This document shows positions 1-8,014 of a stretch of DNA of 47,210 nt, piece after piece. The position numbers and the translations under genes are program-made. The stretch is from assembly GCA_045595965.1 (NCBI GenBank), contig JAZOBN010000002.1, positions 1-47,210 on the forward strand, written 5' to 3'. The notes below the pieces were generated by a model that saw only the letters and a program-made list of their open reading frames with translations, was not told the origin of the DNA and did no database searches. Positions within the stretch are counted from its first letter, which is position 1. Every line of letters begins with the position of its first letter. This DNA comes from CAAGNP01 sp045595965. Lineage in GTDB: Bacteria > Bacteroidota > Bacteroidia > Bacteroidales > UBA932.

Positions 1-94
1 ATTCATGGATATAATTTATACTACATCCATTCTCAAGCATATGCATATACTTCAATCGTTCTGCATAGCCGTGTTTCTTGTACTTTTTAGACAT
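1..94 (-). CDS. IS3-family transposase OrfA, N-terminal fragment (partial at window edge)
   Basis: ATG at 94 followed by 31 codons to the window edge. The peptide begins MSKKYKKHGYAERLKYMHML and is nearly the same as the N-terminus of the protein at 45386, differing at a few positions (Y for R at residue 5, C for L at 24). OrfA of IS3-type elements is a helix-turn-helix protein that binds the element ends and, after a -1 frameshift, forms the OrfAB transposase. Only the first part of the HTH region is visible. It is oriented outward, away from pepD. Confidence 0.75.
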   Translation of the reverse strand, partial: MSKKYKKHGYAERLKYMHMLENGCSINYIHE

Positions 95-100
95 AACAAA

Positions 101-132
101 ACCCCGAAAGTTTTTTGTCTAACTTTCGGGGT
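101..132 (-). repeat. Hairpin between IS end and orfA start
   Basis: Perfect 12-bp inverted repeat ACCCCGAAAGTT / AACTTTCGGGGT with an 8-nt loop, ending 6 nt before the orfA start codon on the minus strand. The same hairpin with the same spacing occurs in the other copy at 45348-45379. Confidence 0.85.
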
Positions 133-177
133 TCATGTCAAACATTCGGGGGCGTTTTTTATCAATGATCTGCCACT

Positions 178-1632
178 TTATTTTACAGGGGCATTCTTCA
201 GAGCCTCAACAAGGAAATTCCACCATTTCTCAACTGTAGGGATCAGAACTCTCTCTTCAGGTGAGTGGGGTGACATCAATGTAGGTCCACAAGAGATCAT
301 ATCCCAATGAGGATAGTTGTTTGATATGATGGCACATTCAAGACCTGCATGGATAGCCTTGACATCAGCCTCTACACCATAAAGGTTCTTGTATGTCTCC
401 TTCATTGTCTTAAGGATAGGAGATTCCATATTGGGCTGCCATCCTGAATAGCCGCCAGAGAATGCAACTTTAGCACCGGCAAGTTCAAAGACTGCACGGA
501 TTGCTTCACTCAAGTCGTGTTTTGCTGTATCACATGAGCCTCTCATAAGGGTTCTTACAATAATTTTACCTTTTTCTGATTTGACGATAGCCAGATTGTT
601 TGAAGTATCTACAAGATTCTCCATAACTAAGCTCATGCGGTCAACACCACAAGGACAAGCATAAACAGCCTGCATAACTTTCACTGCAACATCAGCAGGG
701 ACACATCTCTTCGCACCGGCACTCTTTGAAACGTATACCTCTACACCTGGATCGATAGGTTTATATTCGCTCTTGACCTCAGCTGTAACTTTTGCAATAT
801 GTTTTTTAACTTTAGCCACCTTGTTTGCAGGAACAGCGATATAAGCGACAGCCTCCCTTGGGATAGCATTACGCATGTTGCCACCCTCAATAGAGATAAG
901 ACGTCCACCCATATCTCTCAAAACAGGGAGAAGAAGACGGGCCATAATTTTATTTGAGTTACCGCGTCCTTCGTTGATTTCCATACCTGAGTGTCCACCT
1001 CTGAGACCTTTTACAGATATTTCAAACTGCACAAGGTCTTTTGAAAGGGGCTCTTCTTTATATTTGAATTCTGCATTGGTATCAAGGCCACCCGCACAGC
1101 CGACATAAAGTTCACCTTCTGTTTCAGAGTCAAGATTTATAAGGATATCACCTTTCAAAAGGCCACCTTTAAGGGCTTTTGCACCGGTCATACCTGTCTC
1201 TTCATCAATTGTAAAAAGTGCTTCGATAGGGCCGTGAGCCAAATCTTTAGCCTCAAGAACAGCCATTGCTGCGGCACAACCAAGACCATTGTCTGCACCA
1301 AGTGTAGTTCCCTGAGCATATAGCCATTCGCCTACCACTTTTGTCTCAACAGGATCGTTGTCCCAATCGTGTACTACATCATTGTTGTTTTGTGGTACCA
1401 TATCCAAGTGTGCCTGGAATATGATTCCTGTACGGTTCTCCATACCTGGAGTTGCCGGTTTACGGATAATGATATTTCCTACTTCGTCTTTGATTGTTTC
1501 AAGACCAAGGCTTTTACCCCATTCGTACATATATTCTACCGCCTTCTGTTCTCTCTTTGATGGACGGGGGATACGAGTCAATGAATAGAAATGTTTCCAG
1601 ACTCTTTTGGGTTCCAGATTTTCAATTGTCAT
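178..1632 (-). CDS. pepD: Cytosolic non-specific dipeptidase / aminoacyl-histidine dipeptidase (PepD, M20 family)
   Basis: 484 residues, the usual length of PepD. This family of two-metal cytosolic enzymes hydrolyses dipeptides such as carnosine-like Xaa-His. Visible metal and catalytic positions: H75 in AHLDMV with D77 (catalytic Asp), bridging D114 in GADNG, E144/E145 in DEETGMTGA, D168 in NLDSE, and a late His at 456 in SPHSPEER. The N- and C-terminal thirds form the catalytic domain, with a dimerisation/lid insert between. No signal peptide. Last gene of a minus-strand run behind the acyltransferase and DUF4831 genes, 32 nt after the latter. Its 3' end abuts an IS end at 140. Confidence 0.95.
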   Translation of the reverse strand: MTIENLEPKRVWKHFYSLTRIPRPSKREQKAVEYMYEWGKSLGLETIKDEVGNIIIRKPATPGMENRTGIIFQAHLDMVPQNNNDVVHDWDNDPVETKVVGEWLYAQGTTLGADNGLGCAAAMAVLEAKDLAHGPIEALFTIDEETGMTGAKALKGGLLKGDILINLDSETEGELYVGCAGGLDTNAEFKYKEEPLSKDLVQFEISVKGLRGGHSGMEINEGRGNSNKIMARLLLPVLRDMGGRLISIEGGNMRNAIPREAVAYIAVPANKVAKVKKHIAKVTAEVKSEYKPIDPGVEVYVSKSAGAKRCVPADVAVKVMQAVYACPCGVDRMSLVMENLVDTSNNLAIVKSEKGKIIVRTLMRGSCDTAKHDLSEAIRAVFELAGAKVAFSGGYSGWQPNMESPILKTMKETYKNLYGVEADVKAIHAGLECAIISNNYPHWDMISCGPTLMSPHSPEERVLIPTVEKWWNFLVEALKNAPVK

Positions 1633-1664
1633 AATTCTTAATGTATTGAGGTTTATATTTTGTT

Positions 1665-2744
1665 TTACTTAACTATCGAAAGGGGGAGTTCGACTGTTTG
1701 TCCCAACTGATATACAGGGATGCGTGTCTGAAGAAGGATATCCTGTCCGTCAAGTATCTTCACAGTGCAGACAGCCGGTATCCTGTAGTGGAGTGAACCC
1801 ACATATCCCTTTTTCCCTTTTGCTGCAGCAATCTCCTGAGAATATATCTCTGTATCTTGAATCTCCTCAGGGGTAAGTTCAAGGACAATAGGTCTTCCGG
1901 ATATGTTGTCTGCAAGGATAAGTCCCTGTTTGTCCGAAACTCTGAATGCCACATACAGTTGGCGGGGAGCATCAGCTTTAGGGGTTACATCAAAATCCAT
2001 TTTCTGGGTGACAGACTCTCTCTTCCCCAAAAAGAGTGACATATACTCCTGTTCCAGTCTTGTTATCTCTGCCACTGCAGCGCCCAATGCCTCTCCGCTA
2101 TATGTTGCATCTGTATCTCCAGTGATGATCTGCACCCTCTGTTTGCGCAACTGGAATATCTCCTTTGATATCTCCTGTGCTTTCTTCTCAAGGCTCTTCT
2201 CCACCACCTGGCTTTGCTGGATGGCAACTCTATCATATCCACCCTCTGAATTTTTCACATTCTTGTAAAGGGTTGTCTCAATAGAGGTAAAATTCTGAGT
2301 CGCACCTGCCGCCTCACCACTCTTATCCTCAGTCAACGTAGGGAAACGCCAATACTGGTCCTCCCCTTTATGCTGGTCAGCCAAGACCACAACACCTTGC
2401 GAAGTCATCTTCAGTAGAAGTCCGCCGATATTTTCGACACCTGAAATGGTGGCTACATATCTTTTGCTCATATCTGCCTCTATATTAGGGATCAGTTTTA
2501 CAGATGCAAGATGATATTTCTCACACGCCTCGGTTTCAACCTCTATCCCAAGATATTTTTTCGCATATTGCGCATAAGGCCCCGGGGTATATACCTCTTT
2601 GATTGACTCCACAGAGAGGTGCAAAGATGTGCTTGGCAAAGCATATACAATTGTCCCTTCTGTCTTTACCTGGGCTGTCATTTCAATTGCCCCCAACACA
2701 ACCGACACCACAGCCAGAAAACATTTTACAAAATTCCTTTTCAT
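1665..2744 (-). CDS. DUF4831 family exported protein
   Basis: 359 residues with an N-terminal signal peptide (K-R start, hydrophobic run to about residue 22, likely cleavage near AQ at 24-25) and no lipobox, so probably periplasmic or outer-membrane associated. The sequence matches the pattern of DUF4831, a Bacteroidetes-restricted family of unknown role: a start like EGTIVYALPSTSLHLSV, a central helical segment around 185-240, and a beta-rich C-terminal part ending in short strands. The start codon lies 4 nt after the acyltransferase stop, so the two are probably cotranscribed and translationally coupled. No enzymatic motif was found. Confidence 0.75.
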   Translation of the reverse strand: MKRNFVKCFLAVVSVVLGAIEMTAQVKTEGTIVYALPSTSLHLSVESIKEVYTPGPYAQYAKKYLGIEVETEACEKYHLASVKLIPNIEADMSKRYVATISGVENIGGLLLKMTSQGVVVLADQHKGEDQYWRFPTLTEDKSGEAAGATQNFTSIETTLYKNVKNSEGGYDRVAIQQSQVVEKSLEKKAQEISKEIFQLRKQRVQIITGDTDATYSGEALGAAVAEITRLEQEYMSLFLGKRESVTQKMDFDVTPKADAPRQLYVAFRVSDKQGLILADNISGRPIVLELTPEEIQDTEIYSQEIAAAKGKKGYVGSLHYRIPAVCTVKILDGQDILLQTRIPVYQLGQTVELPLSIVK

Positions 2745-2748
2745 ATAT

Positions 2749-3636
2749 CTATTTTTTAATTTTCCACCTCTTGTGGCTCCATAGCCAGTTTGGTCTGTTT
2801 TTGTTTATCCCCCTCTCAAGCAGTCTCGCATATTCAGCAGTTATATAGCCCTCCTCTGTTTTCGACGCATCCTTACAAATCATCACATACTCGGAGCGAT
2901 AATGCCCTCTTCTCACCCTCTCCACATCAAAATAGACAACGGGGAGCGACAACTTTCTTGCCAGAATTTCAGGTCCGTTAAAAACCTTCGTCTTCTGATT
3001 CAGAAATTGGAGATCAATCCCGCTCCCTTTATCGGGGTATTGGTCTGCTATAAAATAATATATCCCCCCCTCATCCCTATTCTTCAACAAAGTCCTCGCG
3101 ATGTTGTTTTTTTCAATGAGCCTGCAGGCTTTATGGGCAGTCCTTATCTTCATCAGCACCTTGTCTGAAAAATCACTCGACATCCTCTTGTAGATGTAGA
3201 AGAAATGGTCGTTGTCCATCTTCAGTCCATAGTGTTTCTGTAAGTCTGGAAGTGAAGTATAGAGTTCCCAGTTCGACTGGTGGCCCAGCAGGACGATCAC
3301 ATTCCTCCCCTCCCCATAAGCTTCATTCAGAACATCACATCCCGTAAAATCGAGCAGTTTTGCCACCTTTTCTCTGGATGATGTAAATGCCCATATCGCC
3401 TCCACTACCGTATCCGACAAAGAGTGGTAAAACTCTTTGGCCAATCTCCGTACCTCCTTATAATCAATCTCAGGGAAAGATCTTGATATGTTGGTTGTCA
3501 CCACAGACAATCTGTATCTGAACACTTTATAGAAGAGAAAGTACAATATGTCGGAGAAAAAATAGTGCACTCCCAATGGCAGCCAAGAGAACATTCTCAA
3601 AACTCCTATCAATATCCAGCGCAATATTCTATACAT
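2749..3636 (-). CDS. LpxL/HtrB-like lysophospholipid or lipid A acyltransferase
   Basis: 295 residues. An N-terminal hydrophobic helix (about 10-35) anchors it to the inner membrane. The acyltransferase signature HX4E is seen as HQSNWE with H119 and E124, preceded by a strand (NVIVLLG), as in LpxL/HtrB lauroyl acyltransferases. A second block, IADQYPDKGSG at about 197-207, corresponds to the family's conserved DQ region. Such enzymes add a secondary acyl chain to lipid A. The acyl chain and acceptor cannot be read here, and a role on other lipids is possible. First gene of the run ending in pepD; a TAACTTTG -7 box lies at 3667-3660 on the minus strand. Confidence 0.88.
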   Translation of the reverse strand: MYRILRWILIGVLRMFSWLPLGVHYFFSDILYFLFYKVFRYRLSVVTTNISRSFPEIDYKEVRRLAKEFYHSLSDTVVEAIWAFTSSREKVAKLLDFTGCDVLNEAYGEGRNVIVLLGHQSNWELYTSLPDLQKHYGLKMDNDHFFYIYKRMSSDFSDKVLMKIRTAHKACRLIEKNNIARTLLKNRDEGGIYYFIADQYPDKGSGIDLQFLNQKTKVFNGPEILARKLSLPVVYFDVERVRRGHYRSEYVMICKDASKTEEGYITAEYARLLERGINKNRPNWLWSHKRWKIKK

Positions 3637-3659
3637 AATCCGGCAACTTACTTAACAAA

Positions 3660-3667
3660 CAAAGTTA
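3660..3667 (-). promoter_or_regulatory. -7 promoter element for the acyltransferase run
   Basis: TAACTTTG on the minus strand matches the Bacteroidetes -7 consensus TAnnTTTG and lies 23 nt upstream of the ATG at 3636. No clear -33 TTTG at the standard spacing. Confidence 0.55.
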
Positions 3668-3709
3668 ATGAATTTTATCATACAACGCCCATTTATTGAC
3701 AAATTTTAA

Positions 3710-3717
3710 TATCTTTG
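3710..3717 (+). promoter_or_regulatory. -7 promoter element for the peptide transporter
   Basis: TATCTTTG matches TAnnTTTG, 41 nt upstream of the transporter ATG at 3759. No TTTG at 19-21 nt upstream, so the -33 half is weak or absent. Confidence 0.55.
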
Positions 3718-3758
3718 CGAATTACTTGACAAAAAACTAACTAATTAAATCAATTTAT

Positions 3759-5315
3759 ATGTTCAAAAATCACCCTAAAGGTCTTTTGGCAGCGGCTCTA
3801 AGTAACATGGGCGAACGCTTCGGTTACTACATCATGAACGCTGTTCTGACATTGTTCCTCTGCTCAAAATTCGGTTTGAGCGATGAAAGCGGATCACTTA
3901 TCTACTCAATCTTCTATTCAGGTATTTATGTATTGAGCCTTATCGGAGGTTTGATCGCAGACAGGACTCAGAATTATAAAAGAACCATCATGGCAGGTCT
4001 TATCATCATGGCACTTGGCTACGTTCTTCTATCTATTCCTATTCTTGCTACCCCTGAAAACAAAACTGCACTTCTAATCCTTACTTGCGGTGCTTTGTTC
4101 TTCATCGCATTCGGTAACGGTCTGTTCAAAGGGAATCTTCAGGCTATCGTGGGCCAGATGTATGACAACTTTGAAGCTGATGCAGCTAAAGAAGGTCCTC
4201 AGGCACTTGCCCAGGCAAAAGAGAAAAGAGATTCAGGTTTCCAGATTTTCTATGTATTCATCAACATCGGAGGTCTTATTGCACCTTTCGTAGCTCCTCT
4301 TCTCAGAGGTTGGTGGTTGAAAGTCAATGGCCTTATCTATAACTCTTCACTTCCTGCACTTTGCCACGATTTCATCAACGGCAATGGTGTAGATATGGAG
4401 AAATTGAACCAGTTGGCAGCAAGCGCAAGCATTTCAGGCGAAGTTCCTGCTGATATGGCTGCTTTCTGTTCTCAATATCTTGATGTATTCAACTCTGGTA
4501 TCCACTATTCATTCCTGGCTTCTGTAGCAGCGATGCTCATCTCTCTTGTCATCTTCATCGCTACCAAGAAAATTTTCCCTAACCCAGGTAAAAAAGTTGC
4601 AAAGGCTGTTGAAAACTACACTGCAGAAGAGAAACAAGCAATGGCTAAAGAGATCAAACAAAGAATGTACGCTTTGTTTGCTGTTCTTGGCATCGTTATC
4701 TTCTTCTGGTTCTCATTCCACCAGAATGGTGCATCACTCTCATTGTTCGCAAGAGACTTTGTTGACACATCTGCTGTCGCTCCTGAAATCTGGCAGGCTG
4801 TCAATCCATTCTTCGTAATCACATTGACCCCTATCATCATGTGGTTCTTCGCAAGATTGGCCAGAAAAGGGAAAGAGATCTCTACCCCTAAGAAGATTGC
4901 TATCGGTATGGGTATCGCAGGTATGGCTTATCTATTCCTCGCTATCTATTCATACATTCAGGGCTATCCTTCAGCAACCGAATTCAAAGGGATGGAAATT
5001 GCAGCTCAGACCACAATGAAAGCCGGATGGTGGGTACTTATTGTAACCTACTTCTTCCTCACAGTTGCAGAGTTGTTCATCTCCCCTCTTGGATTGTCAT
5101 TCGTATCTAAAGTAGCACCTAAGAACCTTCAGGGTCTATGTCAGGGTCTATGGCTATGCGCTACCGCTATCGGTAACCTTATGTTGTGGGTTGGTCCCCT
5201 TATGTACAACAAGTGGGATCTTGGAACCTGCTGGTCTGTATTCCTTGTACTTTGCCTGATCTCTATGGGCGTTATGTTCGGTATGGTCAAATGGCTTGAA
5301 AGAGTTACCAAATAG
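3759..5315 (+). CDS. POT/PTR2-family proton-dependent oligopeptide transporter
   Basis: 518 residues, an MFS-fold integral inner-membrane protein with about 14 hydrophobic segments; the POT family imports di- and tripeptides with protons. The N-terminal POT signature is recognisable as ERFGYY at residues 19-24, but the first Glu of ExxERFxYY is Asn16 here (NMGERFGYY). That Glu normally takes part in proton coupling, so coupling may differ. A long cytosolic/periplasmic stretch between about 195 and 245 is larger than in short bacterial POTs. Monocistronic: own -7 box and a strong terminator at 5357-5385. With PepD nearby it suggests peptide use, though the genes are divergent. Confidence 0.9.
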   Translation: MFKNHPKGLLAAALSNMGERFGYYIMNAVLTLFLCSKFGLSDESGSLIYSIFYSGIYVLSLIGGLIADRTQNYKRTIMAGLIIMALGYVLLSIPILATPENKTALLILTCGALFFIAFGNGLFKGNLQAIVGQMYDNFEADAAKEGPQALAQAKEKRDSGFQIFYVFINIGGLIAPFVAPLLRGWWLKVNGLIYNSSLPALCHDFINGNGVDMEKLNQLAASASISGEVPADMAAFCSQYLDVFNSGIHYSFLASVAAMLISLVIFIATKKIFPNPGKKVAKAVENYTAEEKQAMAKEIKQRMYALFAVLGIVIFFWFSFHQNGASLSLFARDFVDTSAVAPEIWQAVNPFFVITLTPIIMWFFARLARKGKEISTPKKIAIGMGIAGMAYLFLAIYSYIQGYPSATEFKGMEIAAQTTMKAGWWVLIVTYFFLTVAELFISPLGLSFVSKVAPKNLQGLCQGLWLCATAIGNLMLWVGPLMYNKWDLGTCWSVFLVLCLISMGVMFGMVKWLERVTK

Positions 5316-5356
5316 TAACATCTCCGAATAATCGGATAAGATATAAATTTTGAAAG

Positions 5357-5385
5357 AGGCTGACTTTTTATAGTCGGCCTTTTTT
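5357..5385 (+). terminator. Rho-independent terminator of the peptide transporter
   Basis: Stem AGGCTGACT / AGTCGGCCT (9 bp with one G-T pair), loop of 6, followed by a run of T. It lies 41 nt after the transporter stop and directly before the promoter of the LysR gene. Confidence 0.88.
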
Positions 5386-5387
5386 CT

Positions 5388-5395
5388 TATCTTTG
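5388..5395 (+). promoter_or_regulatory. -7 element directly in front of the LysR start (leaderless candidate)
   Basis: TATCTTTG ends only 6 nt before ATG 5402. With transcription starting about 5 nt after this element, the mRNA would begin at or next to the start codon. The element overlaps the tail of the preceding terminator. Confidence 0.6.
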
Positions 5396-5401
5396 CCACC
5401 T

Positions 5402-6001
5402 ATGCTTACCGACTTCCGACTCAAGGTCTTCTGCACTGTTGCATTGCGCAAAAGTTTCACAAAAGCGGCAAAAGAATTGAACATTTCCCAGCCGGCAGTG
5501 AGCCAGAACATAGCTGAACTGGAGCAACAGATAGGAGCCACAATCATAGAACGCGCCCCGGGCCTATTCTCTCTCACCCCAAAAGGGGAGATCTTGTTTG
5601 ATTATGCCCAGAGAATCCTCCATCTGTACGACAATCTCTCCCGAGAACTACTCCCCCAGATAACAAACGGACGTACCCTCCTCCGTCTTGCCGCATGCCC
5701 GATTGCTGCAAGATATATCCTCCCCCCGATCATCAAAAAATTCGGGAATCTGTATCCGCATATCGAGATCTCGATGATTGAGAGGGATAGCTTTGAAATA
5801 GAGGGGATTATCAACGATTCTTATGCCGATCTGGGCGTTATGGAAACATACCCAGAAAAACTGCACTCAGCCCCTCTTGCACAGATCGCATTGTCGCAAA
5901 GCGGAGAATCTGTAAAAGAGATTCTTTTTGCATATCCCGAAAATTCCCCCCTAATAAAGGAGATAAATACATTTATACTCACCTCTAAAACCCACATATA
6001 G
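5402..6001 (+). CDS. LysR-family transcriptional regulator with a shortened effector domain
   Basis: 199 residues, against about 300 for the family. The N-terminal winged helix-turn-helix is intact (residues 5-62: SFTKAAKELNISQPAVSQ recognition region, then ERAPGLFSLTPKGE). The linker helix follows, then the first half of the effector domain (about 90-150, RLAACPIAARYILPPIIKKF). After residue 155 the sequence jumps to what looks like the C-terminal end of a LysR effector domain (FAYPENSPLIKEINTF), so about 100 residues of the second subdomain seem missing from inside. ATG 5402 was preferred over an upstream TTG at 5393 because the -7 box TATCTTTG covers that TTG. Stop is 2 nt before the start of the serine hydrolase, so the two are probably coupled. 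Confidence 0.8.
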   Translation: MLTDFRLKVFCTVALRKSFTKAAKELNISQPAVSQNIAELEQQIGATIIERAPGLFSLTPKGEILFDYAQRILHLYDNLSRELLPQITNGRTLLRLAACPIAARYILPPIIKKFGNLYPHIEISMIERDSFEIEGIINDSYADLGVMETYPEKLHSAPLAQIALSQSGESVKEILFAYPENSPLIKEINTFILTSKTHI

Positions 6002-6003
6002 TC

Positions 6004-7311
6004 TTGAAACTCTCAGAAAAACAGATAAAAATTCTGGATATTGTCCTCGGTGTCATCGGGCTGATAATAGCGGTTGTCACCATTGTCACCAAATGCTCTT
6101 CAGGCGATATCCGAAACGAGGACGAACCCGAGGTGGAATATATCTCCATAAATCACCTCCTGACCAACGACATGTGTGACCTTGAATGCACAAAGAAACT
6201 TGACAACTACATAAATAAGTTTCTCCAAAGATGGGAGATTAAGGGGGGGAGCCTTGCCGTTATGAGAGATGGAAAACTTATTTATGCCAAAGGGTATGGA
6301 TGGGCAGATGAGGAGTGTAAGGTGGAGATGAATTCTGGCCACATCTTCAGGGTAGCATCACTATCCAAACTCGTCACTGCTGCGGCAATTATGAAAATGG
6401 CAGAGGACTCACTATTGACTCTTGAGAGCAAAGTTTTTGGAGAGGGGGGAATCCTCGACGAGGAACAATTCAGTAAAATAAGGGACAAGAGGACCAAAAA
6501 TATAACAGTGGAGAATCTTCTGAGGCATCAAGGGGGGTTCGCCACCTATCGCGGAGACCCTCTGTTTATCACAAGGGAGATCATGATCTGGGAAAAACTT
6601 GATTCTGTCCCCACCATGGATCAGGTCATCCAGTTCACCATTTCACAGAGATTGGGATTCACCCCTGGGACAAGTACCAAATACTCGAATGCAGGATACC
6701 TCATACTATCCAAAATCATCGAAAAACTTTCTGGAATGAGTTACCAGGAGTATTGCCAGAAACACATCCTTTTCCCAGCCGGATGCTACGACATGCACCT
6801 TGCAAAGAATCTTTATGAAGATAAATACCCAAATGAGGTGAGGTATTACGAGCCCCACGATGCAGAACCTATCCTTGCCTATGACAATAGCGGGGACACC
6901 TTGTACAGACGGTACGGGGGAAACAATATTGAGGGGCTGTATGGTGCCGGAGGATGGGTCTCTTCACCATCAGAATTTGTCCTCTTCGCATCGGCAATTG
7001 ACGGGGATGAGAGCATTCCCGATATCCTCTCTAAAGAGAGTGTTCAAAGAATGATAACTTGTGTCGGAGGACAACTCCCCATAGGATGGTCCAGGGCCGG
7101 TGCCAACTCCGACTGGAAAAGGACAGGGACACTTGCAGGGAGCAGCGCTCTGATCAAAAAACAGAAGAATGGTGACATCTGGATGTTTGTCACCAACACA
7201 AGTTCCTGGAAAGGGTCCAAATTTCCAAGATACATAGAGACAATGTACAGAAGGGGGACAACCGGGATATCTATGCCCGAGCGAAATCTTTTGGAATTTA
7301 GCGAATTATAA
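6004..7311 (+). CDS. Membrane-anchored beta-lactamase-fold serine hydrolase (class C / PBP4*-like)
   Basis: 435 residues. One N-terminal membrane helix (about 8-28) puts the rest in the periplasm. Serine hydrolase motifs in order: SxxK as S119-L-S-K122, YxN as Y227-S-N229, and RTG at 374-376 where class C enzymes have KTG or HTG. The family includes esterases, D-amino-acid peptidases and penicillin-binding-like enzymes; true beta-lactamase activity is not implied. The start is a TTG at 6004, chosen because the membrane anchor precedes the first internal Met and because it lies 2 nt after the LysR stop. The pairing with a LysR gene recalls ampR-ampC, but here both genes point the same way, so direct analogy is weak. 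Confidence 0.85.
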   Translation: MKLSEKQIKILDIVLGVIGLIIAVVTIVTKCSSGDIRNEDEPEVEYISINHLLTNDMCDLECTKKLDNYINKFLQRWEIKGGSLAVMRDGKLIYAKGYGWADEECKVEMNSGHIFRVASLSKLVTAAAIMKMAEDSLLTLESKVFGEGGILDEEQFSKIRDKRTKNITVENLLRHQGGFATYRGDPLFITREIMIWEKLDSVPTMDQVIQFTISQRLGFTPGTSTKYSNAGYLILSKIIEKLSGMSYQEYCQKHILFPAGCYDMHLAKNLYEDKYPNEVRYYEPHDAEPILAYDNSGDTLYRRYGGNNIEGLYGAGGWVSSPSEFVLFASAIDGDESIPDILSKESVQRMITCVGGQLPIGWSRAGANSDWKRTGTLAGSSALIKKQKNGDIWMFVTNTSSWKGSKFPRYIETMYRRGTTGISMPERNLLEFSEL

Positions 7312-7320
7312 TTATCTTTG
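7290..7320 (+). promoter_or_regulatory. Promoter of the rpsF-rpsR-rplI operon
   Basis: TTTG at 7290-7293, 19-nt spacer, TATCTTTG at 7313-7320: the full Bacteroidetes -33/-7 consensus at ideal spacing. It lies across the end of the serine hydrolase gene. Expected transcript start is about 7325, leaving a leader of about 50 nt. Confidence 0.85.
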
Positions 7321-7325
7321 CAACC

Positions 7326-7346
7326 CTTTGCGGATACTCCGCAAGG
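7326..7346 (+). promoter_or_regulatory. 5'-terminal hairpin in the rpsF leader
   Basis: CTTTGCGGA / TCCGCAAGG forms a 9-bp stem (one G-T pair) with a 3-nt loop TAC at the very start of the predicted mRNA. bS6:bS18 are known in several bacteria to bind a structured motif with CCG in their own leader; a CCG is present here but falls in the stem, so identity with that motif is unproven. Confidence 0.55.
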
Positions 7347-7377
7347 ATAAAATTTTTATAACTTAATAATTATCAAA

Positions 7378-7722
7378 ATGTTAAAACAGTACGAAACCGT
7401 TTTCATTGCAACTCCCGTTTTATCTGAGGCTCAGATAAAGGAAGCGGTGCAAAAGTACCACGACCTCATCGTTGCTGAGGGTGGCGAAATTGTACACGAG
7501 GAGGATTGGGGTCTAAGAAAACTTGCTTACCCTATCGAGAAAAAAACCACTGGATTCTATCACTTGATCGAATTCAAGGCTGATTCTCAATTCATCGAGA
7601 AACTTGAAGTGAACTACAGACGCGACGAAAGAATTCTTCGCTTCTTGACCTTCGCTATGGACAAACACGCTATCGCTTATGCTGAGCGCCGTCGTGCAAA
7701 CAAAAAAGAATCTAACAATTAA
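7378..7722 (+). CDS. rpsF: 30S ribosomal protein bS6
   Basis: 114 residues with the bS6 ferredoxin-like fold pattern: start YETVFIATPVLSEAQIKEAV, central EDWGLRKLAYPIEKKTTGFYHLIEF, and RRDERILRFLTF near 80-92. bS6 binds bS18 on the platform of the small subunit. First gene of rpsF-rpsR-rplI behind a consensus promoter and a 5' hairpin. The start has no Shine-Dalgarno, unlike the next two genes. C-terminal tail is basic (RRRANKKE). Confidence 0.97.
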   Translation: MLKQYETVFIATPVLSEAQIKEAVQKYHDLIVAEGGEIVHEEDWGLRKLAYPIEKKTTGFYHLIEFKADSQFIEKLEVNYRRDERILRFLTFAMDKHAIAYAERRRANKKESNN

Positions 7723-7727
7723 GGAGG
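7721..7727 (+). promoter_or_regulatory. Strong Shine-Dalgarno of rpsR
   Basis: AAGGAGG, 9 nt before ATG 7737 and overlapping the rpsF stop codon. Most genes in this window have no such site. Confidence 0.85.
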
Positions 7728-7736
7728 ACTTGAATT

Positions 7737-8003
7737 ATGGCAACTAACAACGAAATCCGTTATCTGAACCCTCCTACAGTAGAGGTTAAAAAGAAAAAAT
7801 ACTGCCGTTTCAAAAAAACAGGCATCAAATATGTTGACTACAAAGACGCAGAATTCCTAAAACGTTTCCTTAACGAACAGGGTAAAATTCTTCCTCGTCG
7901 TCTTACTGGTACTTCTTTGAAATTCCAGAAGAAAGTAGCACAAGCAGTTAAACGTGCAAGGCATCTTGCTTTGCTTCCTTACGTAACAGACCTATTGAAA
8001 TAA
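7737..8003 (+). CDS. rpsR: 30S ribosomal protein bS18
   Basis: 88 residues, a normal bS18 length. Conserved core: KKYCRFKKTGIKYVDYKDAEFLKRFL, then GKILPRRLTGTSLKFQKKVAQAVKRARHLALLPYV, which is the rRNA-binding helix region. Partner of bS6 on the platform near the 3' end of 16S rRNA. Start chosen by the AAGGAGG site 9 nt upstream. In Bacteroidetes ribosomes bS18 with bS6 and bS21 covers the anti-Shine-Dalgarno, so its own strong Shine-Dalgarno is notable. Confidence 0.97.
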   Translation: MATNNEIRYLNPPTVEVKKKKYCRFKKTGIKYVDYKDAEFLKRFLNEQGKILPRRLTGTSLKFQKKVAQAVKRARHLALLPYVTDLLK

Positions 8004-8008
8004 GGAGG
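8002..8008 (+). promoter_or_regulatory. Strong Shine-Dalgarno of rplI
   Basis: AAGGAGG, 6 nt before ATG 8015, overlapping the rpsR stop. Confidence 0.85.
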
Positions 8009-8014
8009 AGAGAT

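Larger units (their letters stand above)
1..140 (-). mobile_element. End of an IS3-like insertion sequence, continuing beyond the window
   Basis: Read on the minus strand this matches the start of the second IS copy at 45340: terminal TGACATGAAC, then a perfect 12-bp inverted repeat (ACCCCGAAAGTT, 8-nt loop), then the start of the orfA gene. The two copies agree up to TTTGACATGAAC and then differ, which puts the IS terminus at about 140 with a 5'-TG end as in the IS3 family. Differences inside the shared part show diverged relatives, not a fresh duplication. Whether this copy is complete cannot be seen. The pepD stop codon is only 37 bp away. Confidence 0.8.

Noticed and set aside
5..310. Plus-strand open frame of 101 codons at the left edge
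   Set aside because: It runs antisense through the IS end, its hairpin and the 3' end of pepD; no start signal or family likeness.
6004..7311. Calling the serine hydrolase an AmpC beta-lactamase regulated by the upstream LysR
   Set aside because: The third motif is RTG rather than KTG, the protein is membrane anchored, and the LysR gene is not divergent; only family-level assignment is supported.
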